A stretch of DNA of 40,137 nt from Verrucomicrobiota bacterium (GTDB lineage: Bacteria > Verrucomicrobiota > Verrucomicrobiae > Chthoniobacterales > UBA10450). The notes beneath the pieces were generated by a model. That model did no database searches. It was not told the origin of the DNA and saw only the letters and a list, made by a program, of their open reading frames with translations. The position numbers and the translations under genes were made by a program. This document shows, piece by piece, positions 9,321 to 17,686 of the stretch. The stretch's first letter is position 1. Every line of letters starts with the position of its first letter. The stretch lies in assembly GCA_005887855.1 (NCBI GenBank), contig VBQB01000045.1:1-40137 (forward strand). Reading direction: 5' to 3'.

Positions 9321-10196
9321 TTATGACGACGGGGTAGGAGCCAAAACGCGAAGGGCTTTCTCCCGGATTTGAAACTCAACTGGACAATTGCCGATCAGTT
9401 CGCCATCGAGTTCCACGGGGACATCCCGATCGCTTGTTATGCGCAAGTATCGCGTCTGAAAGTATTCAATCTCGGGGACACGAATGTCCGAGCTGAAGAC
9501 AACATCCTGTAGATACTTGATGATCTCGAGATAACCGAGCCGTGTGAAAGCAACGACATCAAATAAGCCATCGTCGATGATGGCGTGTTTGAAGAAGGGA
9601 AAAGGCCCTCCGTAAAGGCGCCCATTTCCGACGAGAACAAACGACCCCTCATCAACAGAAGCATCCTCCGATTCAATGAAAAGTCTCGGCGGCTGACGTG
9701 CCGCGATCTGTGCTGCGGAAATGAGATAACTGAGCGGACCGAAACTGCGTTTGAAGGCGAGACTGGTTTCCTTGACCACTTGTGCGTCGAGCCCTACGCC
9801 GGCGAGTTGGACGAAGTGTTTCCCATTTGCGCTCGGAAGATCGACAAGACGCGCGTTATCGCCCTGAATAATCTCCCAGCAACGCTGAAGATCGTGCGCC
9901 GGTAGACCAAGCTCCATCGCGAAGACATTCACTGTGCCGATTGGGAGCAGCCCTAATGCCGCACTGCTTCCGGCGATGCCGTTGACTACTTCATTGACCG
10001 TACCATCGCCGCCGGCCGCAACAATTTTTTCAAATCCCTCCGCAGCAGCATGACGGGCCAACGTCTCCGCTTCGCCCGAGCGCGACGTCGTGCGCAGGAG
10101 GCAGCCAGGAGCAATCGATTCGATACGTTCCTGCCAGCGCTTTGCTTGTTCGCTTCCTGCGATCGGATTGAGAATGACAACCGTATTACTACTCAC
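9321..10196 (-). CDS. Diacylglycerol/sphingosine-kinase-family lipid kinase
   Basis: About 291 residues if started at the GTG giving MSSNTVVILNPIAGS; a TTG 12 bases upstream is the alternative. The nucleotide-binding motif AAGGDGTVNEVVNG lies near residues 60-74, and LPIGTVNVFAMELGLP is the second family motif (usually GT-N-DFA). The C-terminal half has the expected DGLFDVV and VPVELDGE elements. Members (YegS, DgkB, BmrU and eukaryotic sphingosine kinases) phosphorylate diacylglycerol, ceramide or long-chain bases. The sphingolipid-like cluster 21 kb away makes the substrate question interesting, but no residue here settles it. It is divergent from the asmA-like gene. Confidence 0.88.
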   Translation of the reverse strand: MSSNTVVILNPIAGSEQAKRWQERIESIAPGCLLRTTSRSGEAETLARHAAAEGFEKIVAAGGDGTVNEVVNGIAGSSAALGLLPIGTVNVFAMELGLPAHDLQRCWEIIQGDNARLVDLPSANGKHFVQLAGVGLDAQVVKETSLAFKRSFGPLSYLISAAQIAARQPPRLFIESEDASVDEGSFVLVGNGRLYGGPFPFFKHAIIDDGLFDVVAFTRLGYLEIIKYLQDVVFSSDIRVPEIEYFQTRYLRITSDRDVPVELDGELIGNCPVEFQIREKALRVLAPTPSS

Positions 10197-10257
10197 ACGA
10201 AACAACAAGAGAAGGCTTTGATCTTTTCTTCAAACTGGGGCTGCGTAACGTCTCCGG

Positions 10258-11841
10258 GTGCGAAAATTGCGAGGAATTGTGTTGATTGCCGTTGGAGCAG
10301 TGATTGCGCTCGGCGCAATCGTCTTAATCGGCGTGAACCTGTATGTGCAATCGCAAGCCACACAAGCGAAGATTCAGCAGGAGCTGAGTCAACGGCTTGG
10401 TACCGCGTTGCAAATTCGCAGCATCAGCGTGACCCCGTGGGGGGGACTCGAACTGAGTGGCATTACGATTGCGCAGCGGTCCGCTGCAAGCTCGAGTCAT
10501 TTTCTTGAGGCAAGAACATTCCGCCTTCGCGTTCGTTTTCTCTCGCTCTTTTCTCGTCGGCTAGTGATCAAGGAAGTTTCGCTCGTCAACCCAAACGTAG
10601 TTTGGCCGCAAAATGCGGAGGGAAAATGGAGGTTGCCGTGGTCGCGAGAGGAAGGAGCTCCAGACATTCCGGTAGGCGGAGCTCCAAGTATTTCCGAATC
10701 ACGAACGGAAAACGAACCCACCAAACCGGCTGCATCTCCTTTTCCGGCATTGCGCGCAACACCGTTGTCACCAACAGCGAAGCCTGCGACTGCCGAACGC
10801 CCCAGTCGGCCAACCAGCATGACCGTGGCTCCAGAGGTTCAGCGGGTCAATATCAATGGCGGCAATTTCACTTTTCTCGATCGGTCCGGCGAAGTAGCAG
10901 GGACTTTTGCAGGCGTCGATTTTCGTTCCAGTATTCGCAGCGCCCTGGCCCTTCACGGCAATGTCAGGGTCGCAAAAATTTCGTTGCGGGATCGCTTTTT
11001 TCTTGAGCAATTGCAATCACCGCTACGCTACGAACCTGAGGTGCTGGAGCTTTCCAAAATTTCCGCGCGTGCAGGCAGCGGCGAAATCGATGGCTATTTC
11101 GCGATGCAACCGGAAACGGAGGATTCTCCGTTCACCACAAGGGTGACATTCCATAATGTGCAGGCCGATCAGATTGTCGCTGACGCCGGCGGCTCGAAAG
11201 GAATGGTGCAGGGCAAATTAGAGGGAAAGTTCGAAGCCTCAGGAAAAACGGCCGACCCCAATGAGCTCATGGGGAAAGGCGAGCTTTTCCTGCGCGATGG
11301 GCGGGTGCGGCAATACAGCCTGCTCGTCTTGATCGGGCAAATCCTGCAAATCGAGGAGCTAACTGAGCTCCATCTGGAGCAGGCCCAGGCGAGATACCAT
11401 ATCAGTTCTGGAGTGGTTACGATCGACGAACTGATTTTGCGCTCCCCGAACATTCGGCTCTCCGCGTCCGGTACGGTCACGTTCAACGGCAAGCTGAAAC
11501 TGGAATCCCAACTCGCGATCAACGAAAATATTCGCGGTCGGCTTTTCAAAGCTATTCGCCAAAATTTCCAACCAATCAGCGAGCCCGGCTATTTTGCCCT
11601 CGATTTTCACGTTGGGGGCAGCATTGATCGACCAAGTACGAATTTGATGAATAAGATGGTTGGGCGCGATCTCAAAGATTTCGGTAGTGTGATCAACAGC
11701 TTGCTGGGCGGGGGAAAAAGGGAGCGACCGAAAAAGAAAGAGAAACGAACGGAACCGGTAACACCCGCCGCGCCTTCGCCTTCTCTCGCCCCAGAGGTAC
11801 CACCACCACAAGCTACCGCAACGCCAATCTCGTCACCATGA
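10258..11841 (+). CDS. AsmA-like envelope protein
   Basis: 527 residues from a GTG start. Residues 1-32 form an N-terminal membrane anchor (LIAVGAVIALGAIVLIGVNL). The rest is beta-rich, with a Pro/Ala/Thr-rich low-complexity insert near residues 130-185. The C-terminal third (RLFKAIRQNFQPISEPGYF, VGGSIDRPSTNL) resembles the AsmA C-terminal domain. AsmA/TamB-type proteins are thought to bridge the periplasm for lipid transport. A basic, Pro-rich tail ends the protein. Its TGA overlaps the ATG of rsmD (ATGA), so the two are probably translationally coupled. Confidence 0.75.
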   Translation: MRKLRGIVLIAVGAVIALGAIVLIGVNLYVQSQATQAKIQQELSQRLGTALQIRSISVTPWGGLELSGITIAQRSAASSSHFLEARTFRLRVRFLSLFSRRLVIKEVSLVNPNVVWPQNAEGKWRLPWSREEGAPDIPVGGAPSISESRTENEPTKPAASPFPALRATPLSPTAKPATAERPSRPTSMTVAPEVQRVNINGGNFTFLDRSGEVAGTFAGVDFRSSIRSALALHGNVRVAKISLRDRFFLEQLQSPLRYEPEVLELSKISARAGSGEIDGYFAMQPETEDSPFTTRVTFHNVQADQIVADAGGSKGMVQGKLEGKFEASGKTADPNELMGKGELFLRDGRVRQYSLLVLIGQILQIEELTELHLEQAQARYHISSGVVTIDELILRSPNIRLSASGTVTFNGKLKLESQLAINENIRGRLFKAIRQNFQPISEPGYFALDFHVGGSIDRPSTNLMNKMVGRDLKDFGSVINSLLGGGKRERPKKKEKRTEPVTPAAPSPSLAPEVPPPQATATPISSP

Positions 11842-12428
11842 GAGTGATCGCCGGCAGCGCCGGCGGCATCCGCCTGGCAGTTCCAAAGAGTGGTGTTCGA
11901 CCAACAATGGACCGCGTCAAAGCCGCCATCTTCTCTAGCCTCGGCGACACGATAATCGGCGCGCGAGTTCTCGATCTTTTCGCGGGAAGCGGTGCGCTCG
12001 GCATTGAAGCGCTCAGCCGCGGCGCCTCCTCTGTTCTCTTTGTCGAGCAAGATCGGCAATCAATTGATGTGATCGAGAGGAATCTCGCGAAAACAAAATT
12101 CCAGACACGCGTTCGACGGCAGGAAGTTTTCGAATTCCTCCGGCGATCGTCTGGGACCGAAACATTCCAAATCATTTTTGCAGATCCGCCCTACGAAAAA
12201 ACAGAATCTGGCGAGCGCTTTACCGAAAAGCTTCTGACAAATGAAGCGCTGGCACAACTGCTCGCTCCGCTCGGCGTCTTCATTTTGGAAAAGCGGCCGG
12301 CTGAGCGTTTTCCGGCGACAAAACTTTGGAATATCGTCCGGGCGCGAAGTTACGGGGCTACGGAAGTTTTGTTCTTGCAAGGTGTCGCTTCACCCTCTCG
12401 TCCGCGCGCCGCGGCGGGCACGATATGA
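11838..12428 (+). CDS. rsmD: 16S rRNA (guanine966-N2)-methyltransferase RsmD
   Basis: 196 residues. Family hallmarks are VIAGSAGGIRLAVP and VRPTMDRVKAAIFSSL at the N-terminus, the SAM-binding VLDLFAGSGALGIEALSRG near residues 40-58, and the catalytic FADPPYE near 115. RsmD methylates G966 of 16S rRNA during 30S assembly. It overlaps both neighbours by four bases (ATGA at 11838 and at 12425), placing it in the middle of a coupled three-gene operon. Confidence 0.94.
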   Translation: MRVIAGSAGGIRLAVPKSGVRPTMDRVKAAIFSSLGDTIIGARVLDLFAGSGALGIEALSRGASSVLFVEQDRQSIDVIERNLAKTKFQTRVRRQEVFEFLRRSSGTETFQIIFADPPYEKTESGERFTEKLLTNEALAQLLAPLGVFILEKRPAERFPATKLWNIVRARSYGATEVLFLQGVASPSRPRAAAGTI

Positions 12429-13714
12429 TTCGCTTTATCTACAATTTGCTTTGGCCACTCGGGCTCCTGTTTTTTTTGCCTGGTTATTTAGTGAAGATGG
12501 TCCAGCGCGGCGGTTATAGCGAAAAATTTGGCCAGCGTTTGGGAATCTACGACCACGAATTACGGGCGAGGCTGGCGCAGCAAAGATCGACATGGTTGCA
12601 TGCAGTGAGCGTGGGCGAAGTCATGATTGCCCTCAAGCTGGCCCAGCAACTGCGAACGCTCGAACCTGATCTGCGTTGTGTGTTGACCACGGCGACCACA
12701 ACGGGATTCGCTTTGGCGAACAAGAACGCTCAGGCTTGGCGCGAGGTCCTGTACACACCGCTCGATTTCTGGCCGATCATGCGCCGCGCATTTAATGTGA
12801 TTCAGCCTGCCAGGATCATTCTCGTCGAAGCTGAAGTCTGGCCCAACCTCGTTGCCGAAGCGCACGCGTGCCGAATCCCAATCGCGCTTGCAAATGCGCG
12901 CTTGTCGCCAAGATCGGAAAGGAGATTTCGATTGTTCCGGTTTTTTGTGGCGCCAACATTCCAGCTTCTCGATTTGGTTTGCGTGCAAGAGCCGGAGGAC
13001 GGCGACCGATGGCACCGGCTCGGCGTAGAGCGCAGCCGAATTCAGTATACCGGGAGCATCAAATACGATCTCACTGGTCTCGATGATCGTATGGATGTTC
13101 AAGGCAGCGGAGGGTTCCACTTGGATATTTTAGATCGCGAGCGCCCTGTGCTCTTCGGTGGTAGCACTCATCGCGGTGAAGAGGAAATTCTCGCCAAGGC
13201 TTTTCTGAGGTTGCGACAGAAATTTCCCTCGCTGTGTTTGTTCATTGCGCCACGCCATGTGGAGCGTGTGCCAGAAATCCGAAGGCAGCTCGAAGCTCTT
13301 TCGTTGGACGTCCGGCTAGCGAGCGAAGCGGCGAATCATGGCGACGCCGAGCCAGATTGTGTCATTCTCGATACAACCGGTGAACTTCAAGGGTGGTACG
13401 GAATCGCGACCGTTGTGTTTATGGGGAAGAGCCTGACCACGCACGGCGGCCAAAATCCCGTCGAACCGATTGCGGCGGGTAAGCCGATCATCTTTGGTCT
13501 GCACATGGAAAACTTCGCGACGCTTGCGAAAGCGCTTGTCTCGAAGAGTGGCGCCATCCAAGTGCGAGACGCCGACGCACTTGATCGGGCGGCGGAGAAG
13601 CTCCTGCATGACAGTGAAGCTCGCCAGCAGCTCGTCCAAAACGCGCGTGAGGTGTTGAACGAGCATCGAGGCGCGACCGCGCGCACTGCGGCGTTGATCA
13701 CTAGCCTCGCTTAA
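12425..13714 (+). CDS. waaA: 3-deoxy-D-manno-octulosonic acid transferase (Kdo transferase)
   Basis: 429 residues from the ATG at 12425, which overlaps the rsmD stop as ATGA; an upstream in-frame start would overlap rsmD by about 100 bases and was rejected. An N-terminal membrane anchor (FIYNLLWPLGLLFFLPGYLV) is followed by LHAVSVGEV and the Kdo-transferase core. AEVWPNL, NARLSPRSERRF, GSIKYD and the C-terminal GKSLTTHGGQNPVEPIAAG are typical GT30 motifs. The enzyme adds Kdo to lipid A precursors at the cytoplasmic face of the inner membrane, so the organism makes LPS. The gene is complete. Confidence 0.94.
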   Translation: MIRFIYNLLWPLGLLFFLPGYLVKMVQRGGYSEKFGQRLGIYDHELRARLAQQRSTWLHAVSVGEVMIALKLAQQLRTLEPDLRCVLTTATTTGFALANKNAQAWREVLYTPLDFWPIMRRAFNVIQPARIILVEAEVWPNLVAEAHACRIPIALANARLSPRSERRFRLFRFFVAPTFQLLDLVCVQEPEDGDRWHRLGVERSRIQYTGSIKYDLTGLDDRMDVQGSGGFHLDILDRERPVLFGGSTHRGEEEILAKAFLRLRQKFPSLCLFIAPRHVERVPEIRRQLEALSLDVRLASEAANHGDAEPDCVILDTTGELQGWYGIATVVFMGKSLTTHGGQNPVEPIAAGKPIIFGLHMENFATLAKALVSKSGAIQVRDADALDRAAEKLLHDSEARQQLVQNAREVLNEHRGATARTAALITSLA

Positions 13715-13794
13715 ACAAGCGGATCGATCGTCGGGGCGTCCGGCAATTTGCCTTGCGTCCAAGACCAGCAATTCGATATTGCCCGCGCTTTTAC

Positions 13795-13867
13795 GACCCT
13801 ATCGTCTAGAGGCCCAGGACACCGCCCTTTCACGGCGGTAACACGGGTTCGAATCCCGTTAGGGTCG
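13795..13867 (+). tRNA. tRNA-Glu (anticodon TTC)
   Basis: A 73-nt cloverleaf: acceptor GACCCTA/TAGGGTC with discriminator G, anticodon stem CCGCC/GGCGG with loop CTTTCAC (anticodon TTC at 13829-13831), and T arm ACGGG-TTCGAAT-CCCGT. The CCA end is not encoded. It lies 80 bp after waaA and marks the change from conserved genes to the variable region. Confidence 0.96.
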
Positions 13868-14428
13868 TTTACCTCGTAAACGGGCGAAGAACCGTCTATG
13901 CATAACGGCTCCGCATAACATGTGCATGGAAATCCGCCAATGTCCGCCCATGTATTTATGGGCGGTGAAAACTCCTCGCGTAGGCCGCACCGGAAATAAC
14001 CGAATCTCGCTCTAAACTCAACGATTCACCGTGGCTTTTGCGGCTGGGATCGGTGATCGAGTTCCCAGTATTTCATGGGTGCCGAGCGTGGGGTCCTGCG
14101 GCGTTGCGTCACCAGTCTGGCGAGGGTGGGTAGCCTTCGGAACCGGGGCCCGGAAAAACAATCCTTTTCTTCATGCAGTCTCTCCGTTTTTGGCTATCGC
14201 CTCGGCCCGCTTCTCGCGCACGCGAGAGGGCTTTGCGAAAGCTCCGGCGCGCAATTAGCTATTGGAGCGCGCGGCGGAGCAAACATTAAAAACCTAATCC
14301 TTGATCTGCGAGGCGTCAGCTTTTCTATCGGACACGCGAACGCACGATTCTACGCGATCTGTGCAAACCACAATTCCGGTCAATTGAAAAGGCTCGACAG
14401 AGTTGCATCCCTTTTTTAGTCTTGAGCT
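13868..14428. other. Non-coding interval after tRNA-Glu
   Basis: 561 bp with no convincing gene; the short open frames here show no protein-like composition. It holds one hairpin at 13944-13965, CCGCCCAT and ATGGGCGG around a 6-nt loop, without a following T-tract. No integrase and no second copy of the tRNA 3' end were found by eye. Confidence 0.5.
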
Positions 14429-15019
14429 GTGAGCGATTACGACAGCGATTGTCGGACCCTTGAGATTGAGCCGGGGGCGTCTCTGGAAGAGGTAAGACAG
14501 GCATACCTTGATCAGACGAAAATATGGCATCCCGATAGATTCTCGAATGACATCAGGCTTCAGAAGAAAGCGGAGGAGAAGCTCAAGCAAATCAACCTAG
14601 CGTATCAGCGACTTTGCGGGCGCGGAACGTATGAGCTGCTGATACTGAGTCGCTTCACAGATCCATCTCCACAGCCTCCGCCCGGTTGGATTGCTGTCTT
14701 TGTGAGCAGTTGTGCGCGCAGCCTACAGGAGGGCGTTGTCGCTCTCCCTCGGGAGCTTAGGAAAAGCGTGATCGCTATCACAAAGCCCTTTGCGCTCTTA
14801 ATGGCAAAAACAGTTAACGTGAGCAACCAGGTCTTTTGGAACGGCACAAGTGGCCGGAGCCAAGCCATCGCCTACTGCACCAACAGTGCTCTCTCAAAGG
14901 GAGCTGCTCACTGCATCTTCGGCGGAGACGGCGGTCCCAGCCCTGCCTATAGCTCGCCCATCAGGAGACGTTTTTCCCTGGAAAAGGAACGTCGTCACAA
15001 CAATTTTTTGGGTCGGTGA
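14429..15019 (+). CDS. J-domain (DnaJ-like) protein, possibly frameshifted into the next gene
   Basis: 196 residues from a GTG start. Residues 3-68 form a J domain: DCRTLEIEPGASLEEVRQAY, the HPD motif in KIWHPDRFS near residue 35, and KKAEEKLKQINLAYQRL. J domains stimulate Hsp70 ATPase. The rest has no recognised domain, and the last 57 residues overlap the next frame and are low-complexity, so the native C-terminus may have been lost. The next reading frame lacks a credible start or signal peptide, so a frameshift joining the two is possible. No dnaK is nearby. Confidence 0.65.
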   Translation: MSDYDSDCRTLEIEPGASLEEVRQAYLDQTKIWHPDRFSNDIRLQKKAEEKLKQINLAYQRLCGRGTYELLILSRFTDPSPQPPPGWIAVFVSSCARSLQEGVVALPRELRKSVIAITKPFALLMAKTVNVSNQVFWNGTSGRSQAIAYCTNSALSKGAAHCIFGGDGGPSPAYSSPIRRRFSLEKERRHNNFLGR

Positions 15020-16082
15020 AGAACAGGTTACGGGAAAAACGTCGCCACAGCACCAGAGCGCTTGGGACAAGGATTGGCTGAAGAACTTTGGCGGAGTGGA
15101 CAACCCTGAGCCGGCAGCCCGGCATGATTACATCCCGATCTCGTTCGTTCCGCGTCAAAATCCTTTTTACTGCGCGCTGCCATATAACGATGTTGAGCAC
15201 GGGCAGTTCAAGCCGGAGGCGCCGATTGTCATTCCTTGGTTCAAGCAGGTGCATACGGGGCCGGGTCAGTCCGTGTGCAAGGATCGCTGGGTCGGCATTC
15301 GAAAGGGGGATCGCATCTGCTACGCGCAATGGGAAGATTGTGGCCCGTTTCGCACCGATCATTTCCAGTACGTTTTTCAGAATGAACGTCCAACGCCGAA
15401 CGCAAGTCATGGTGCAGGCCTGAGTGTTTCTCCAGCCGTCCGCGATCATCTCGGCCTCGCACCAACCGACGTGGCGGATTGGCGATTCGTCGAAGTAAGC
15501 GATGTCCCTCCCGGCCCCTGGCGCAATTACGGCGAAAACAATCACTTTGTCATTGCGCGACGCCAACTAGAGAAGGGCTTCGCCGAGCAGAAAGAGTCTG
15601 CCAATCCAGCTGCGACGAAACCAGCGCAAGGCCCTCCCGTCCCGGACGAGAGCGTGATCTCGCAAGGCCCTCCCGTCCCGGACGAGAGCGTGATCTCGCC
15701 TTCTGCGACGAAACTAGAGCAGGGCTTCGCCGAGCAGAAAGAGTCTGCCAATCCAGCTGCGACGAAACCAGCGCAAGGCGCTCCCGCCCCGCGTGGGAGC
15801 GTGATCTCGCCTTCCGCCGCGAAAGCTCTTACGACTTACGCGCCGCGCCCCGAGTATCCACAGGAAGCCCGTTCGCACCGCATTGCAGGCAGTGGAGTTT
15901 GCGTCGTTTCGGTTCATCCTGCGAGCGGGCGCGTAACCAACGCTTCAATGGCGCAGAGCACGGGAAGTCCGCTGCTGGATAAATCAGTCCTCAGTACGGT
16001 CCGCACGTGGAAATTCAAACCTAGAACAGTTTCGAAGGTCAGCATTCCTGTTGAGTTCACAATGGCGGGGGAACAGCGATAA
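14850..16082 (+). CDS. Probable exported protein with C-terminal TonB domain and internal repeats
   Basis: About 410 residues from a GTG that lies inside the preceding gene; the frame is open only back to 14823. The N-terminal two thirds (for example TTIFWVGEEQVTGKTSP, NPFYCALPYNDV, ICYAQWEDCGPF) look like a conserved extracytoplasmic domain I cannot name. Residues about 240-325 are Pro/Ala-rich repeats. The last 85 residues (APRPEYPQEARSHRIAGSGV, LLDKSVLSTVRTWKFKP) are a TonB C-terminal domain, which contacts outer-membrane receptors. No signal peptide is visible, which is odd for such a protein and supports loss of the 5' end or a frameshift. Confidence 0.65.
   Translation: MAGAKPSPTAPTVLSQRELLTASSAETAVPALPIARPSGDVFPWKRNVVTTIFWVGEEQVTGKTSPQHQSAWDKDWLKNFGGVDNPEPAARHDYIPISFVPRQNPFYCALPYNDVEHGQFKPEAPIVIPWFKQVHTGPGQSVCKDRWVGIRKGDRICYAQWEDCGPFRTDHFQYVFQNERPTPNASHGAGLSVSPAVRDHLGLAPTDVADWRFVEVSDVPPGPWRNYGENNHFVIARRQLEKGFAEQKESANPAATKPAQGPPVPDESVISQGPPVPDESVISPSATKLEQGFAEQKESANPAATKPAQGAPAPRGSVISPSAAKALTTYAPRPEYPQEARSHRIAGSGVCVVSVHPASGRVTNASMAQSTGSPLLDKSVLSTVRTWKFKPRTVSKVSIPVEFTMAGEQR
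15574..15779 (+). repeat. In-frame coding repeats (59-bp and 36-bp units)
   Basis: A 59-bp segment at 15574-15632 recurs exactly at 15721-15779, 147 bp (49 codons) away. Between them a 36-bp unit is tandemly duplicated without mismatch at 15627-15662 and 15663-15698. All spacings are multiples of three, so the frame of the TonB-C protein is kept. Confidence 0.9.
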
Positions 16083-16246
16083 GTAGGCGGGCCGCACTCG
16101 TTCGGACAAAATCGGACAGTCGAAGTGCGTTTATTTGCGTGAATCAGTAAGAACCTCGTCGGAAAACCTTCGGAGAAGGACCTCAAACCGCCCTGAATAA
16201 TCACCAAAGCTGTCAACCAACCGAAGCAGCCTTAGTCCCGCAATGA

Positions 16247-16273
16247 GCCGCCACGGCTTTACCGCATGGCGGC
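16247..16273. terminator. Hairpin between convergent genes
   Basis: GCCGCCA (16247-16253) pairs with TGGCGGC (16267-16273) around a 13-nt loop. It lies between the stops of the TonB-C gene and of the minus-strand small gene ending at 16296, a plausible place for a bidirectional terminator, but the T-tract is weak. Confidence 0.4.
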
Positions 16274-16295
16274 GCTTTGCTTCACGGGCGTGCAC

Positions 16296-16535
16296 TCACC
16301 GCTCTTTAAACTGGCCTGCGTGCTTGTGTGTTTCGATCACGTTCCCCGCTGAATCGTAAATGCGAATCACAGCAACGTGTGAGCGGCTGTAAAGCTTCGC
16401 GTAGTCGATTGCATTATTGATTGCGTCCGGCCCGCCAGACAAGACCGCGCATCGAACCGGGAGCACATCGGAGATTAGATTAACGCCACAATCATCTTTA
16501 CGGGGACGGATTTCGTAAACGTGCGCAGTTTTCAT
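16296..16535 (-). CDS. Conserved small hypothetical protein (79 aa)
   Basis: 79 residues starting MKTAHVYEIRPRKDDCGVNL. The central segment AINNAIDYAKLYSRSHVAVI, followed by RIYDSAGNVIETHKHAG, matches my recollection of a widespread small-protein family of unknown function. It resembles in pattern the decayed gene at 18497-18703 (YAxxR...IRI..D.TGNVE). No catalytic motif or membrane segment is present. The upstream region on this strand carries two strong inverted repeats (16575-16620 and 16672-16691), the second containing TATAAT on both strands, which may control it. Confidence 0.7.
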   Translation of the reverse strand: MKTAHVYEIRPRKDDCGVNLISDVLPVRCAVLSGGPDAINNAIDYAKLYSRSHVAVIRIYDSAGNVIETHKHAGQFKER

Positions 16536-16574
16536 GTGTTTTTTCTTTTCATTGTGATTCTGCGAGATTTGCTG

Positions 16575-16620
16575 GCTCAGGATTGCGGAAATCTCCCGAC
16601 AGATTGGAGAAATCCTGAGC
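16575..16620. promoter_or_regulatory. Two-tier inverted repeat upstream of the 79-aa gene
   Basis: GCTCAGGATT (16575-16584) is an exact inverted repeat of AATCCTGAGC (16611-16620). Nested inside, AATCT (16590-16594) pairs with AGATT (16601-16605). In RNA this would fold as one long hairpin with a symmetric internal loop. It starts 39 bases upstream of the minus-strand start codon, so it could be a 5' UTR structure or an operator. Confidence 0.5.
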
Positions 16621-16671
16621 GTGGTCCGGCATTAGAACCGGTAAGAATAGGAATGCGCGGGCTGTCCTGTC

Positions 16672-16691
16672 TATTATACCTTAGTATAATA
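16672..16691. promoter_or_regulatory. 20-bp palindrome with TATAAT on both strands
   Basis: TATTATAC-CTTA-GTATAATA is a perfect 8-bp inverted repeat with a 4-nt loop. It carries a consensus -10 hexamer on each strand. It could be an operator over a promoter for the minus-strand small gene; no matching -35 box is obvious. Confidence 0.4.
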
Positions 16692-17000
16692 CGGGAAGCC
16701 GGCATACGTTGTCGCCCGCGTTATTGCGCCTGTCCATATCACTTTGTCATTGCCGTGCGTAGAACAAAAGAGGCACAACGCGTCACGTGAAGTACTGGGA
16801 AATCATCGCCGACAAAAAAGGGTAAATATGTGAGCGAAGCCGACGCGATCAAAGAAGGAGACAGAGCCGCGGCCAAGGGACAATAGATCGAACGGGAAGT
16901 TGGAAATCGCACGCAAAGCTGTTGCGACAACAGTTACCGCGAGCTTTCCTCTGACTTCTGTCGTCTGGATTGCTGTGGTGGCAGCCGTGTCGGCCACCCG

Positions 17001-17330
17001 TCACTTTGTCTTCCGCTTGCCGCGCCGTAGGGCCACGACCGCGGAACGATGGCGGGTCCTGTCCCTTTTGCGGTTCGAGGTTTCTACGTCATTGGCTAAC
17101 GAAAAAGCTTTCCGCATAACTTTTGTAAACTTGTCTGCGCCAATTTGATTGTCGATTTGGATGGCGAGAAACACCTGTTCCAAATGGTCGCGATTCCCGA
17201 TGTTGGCGAGCGCGTCGGCAAGTCGCGCCGTCTTCGCTGGCAGAAAAGCGGGGCCGCCCTCGCAACCACGCACATTCAATAAATCGGTGTGGAATGTTGT
17301 TGCTTGTTTGTTCTTCTCATCGGTTTTCAT
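17001..17330 (-). CDS. Small hypothetical protein, third ATGA-coupled gene
   Basis: 109 residues, MKTDEKNKQATTFH onwards, with a basic C-terminal tail (NRKRDRTRHR...RRGKRKTK). No known domain was recognised. The main evidence that it is real is position: its ATG overlaps the TGA of the upstream gene as ATGA, repeating the arrangement of the preceding gene pair. The helical central part (ARLADALANIGNRDHLEQVF) looks protein-like. Function unknown; the basic tail could bind nucleic acid, but that is a guess. Confidence 0.55.
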   Translation of the reverse strand: MKTDEKNKQATTFHTDLLNVRGCEGGPAFLPAKTARLADALANIGNRDHLEQVFLAIQIDNQIGADKFTKVMRKAFSLANDVETSNRKRDRTRHRSAVVALRRGKRKTK

Positions 17331-17686
17331 TGCCGCGAGGTTGTACGAGAGCGTTTACGAGATGATTTCGCCGGCTGATGTTTTTGGAGGTTGATGAAAC
17401 CGACAACTAATTCCTCGAAGAAGTTTGGACGCGGGCGGGCGACATGCCTGTAGCGGCGCAGCGCTTGTTTTTCAGTCTTCGTCTTCGCCTGGGCGACTGA
17501 ATAATGCTCCAAAGGTTCAGGAACTACCAGAGCCTCCTTCTCTATTTGAGGTACCAGCGGCCCATCCTCAGCCCACTTAGACGGATGGAATTTAACAACC
17601 GGAGCTCTTTCTTCGGCGGGAGCGGCGAGCAAAATCGCAACCCCTCCGGTGATCCCAAAAATTGCAGCAAGTAAAGCGGATTTCAT
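17327..17686 (-). CDS. Small exported or membrane-anchored hypothetical protein
   Basis: 119 residues from the ATG at 17686, where MKSALLAAIFGITGGVAILL forms a signal peptide or anchor. A longer in-frame start at 17761 was rejected because it would bury the signal sequence and overlap the upstream gene. The mature part is Pro/Lys-rich and ends in a basic tail (SSRKRSRTTSRQ). The ATG overlaps the upstream TGA (ATGA), and its own TGA overlaps the next ATG, so it sits in the middle of a coupled operon. No domain recognised. Confidence 0.6.
   Translation of the reverse strand: MKSALLAAIFGITGGVAILLAAPAEERAPVVKFHPSKWAEDGPLVPQIEKEALVVPEPLEHYSVAQAKTKTEKQALRRYRHVARPRPNFFEELVVGFINLQKHQPAKSSRKRSRTTSRQ

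Larger units (their letters stand above)
16536..17000. other. Non-coding interval with inverted repeats
   Basis: 465 bp with no convincing gene. It contains the hairpins described separately at 16575-16620 and 16672-16691. Short open frames on both strands lack a good start or protein-like composition. Confidence 0.45.

Noticed and set aside
13868..13970. Phage attachment site at the tRNA 3' end
   Set aside because: No duplicate of the tRNA end and no integrase gene found in the window.
14031..14419. Short plus-strand frames after tRNA-Glu
   Set aside because: Overlapping frames, no ribosome-binding site and no domain-like sequence.
15574..15779. Possible CRISPR-like repeat
   Set aside because: The repeats are coding, adjacent or 147 bp apart, and lack regular unique spacers; no cas genes are present.
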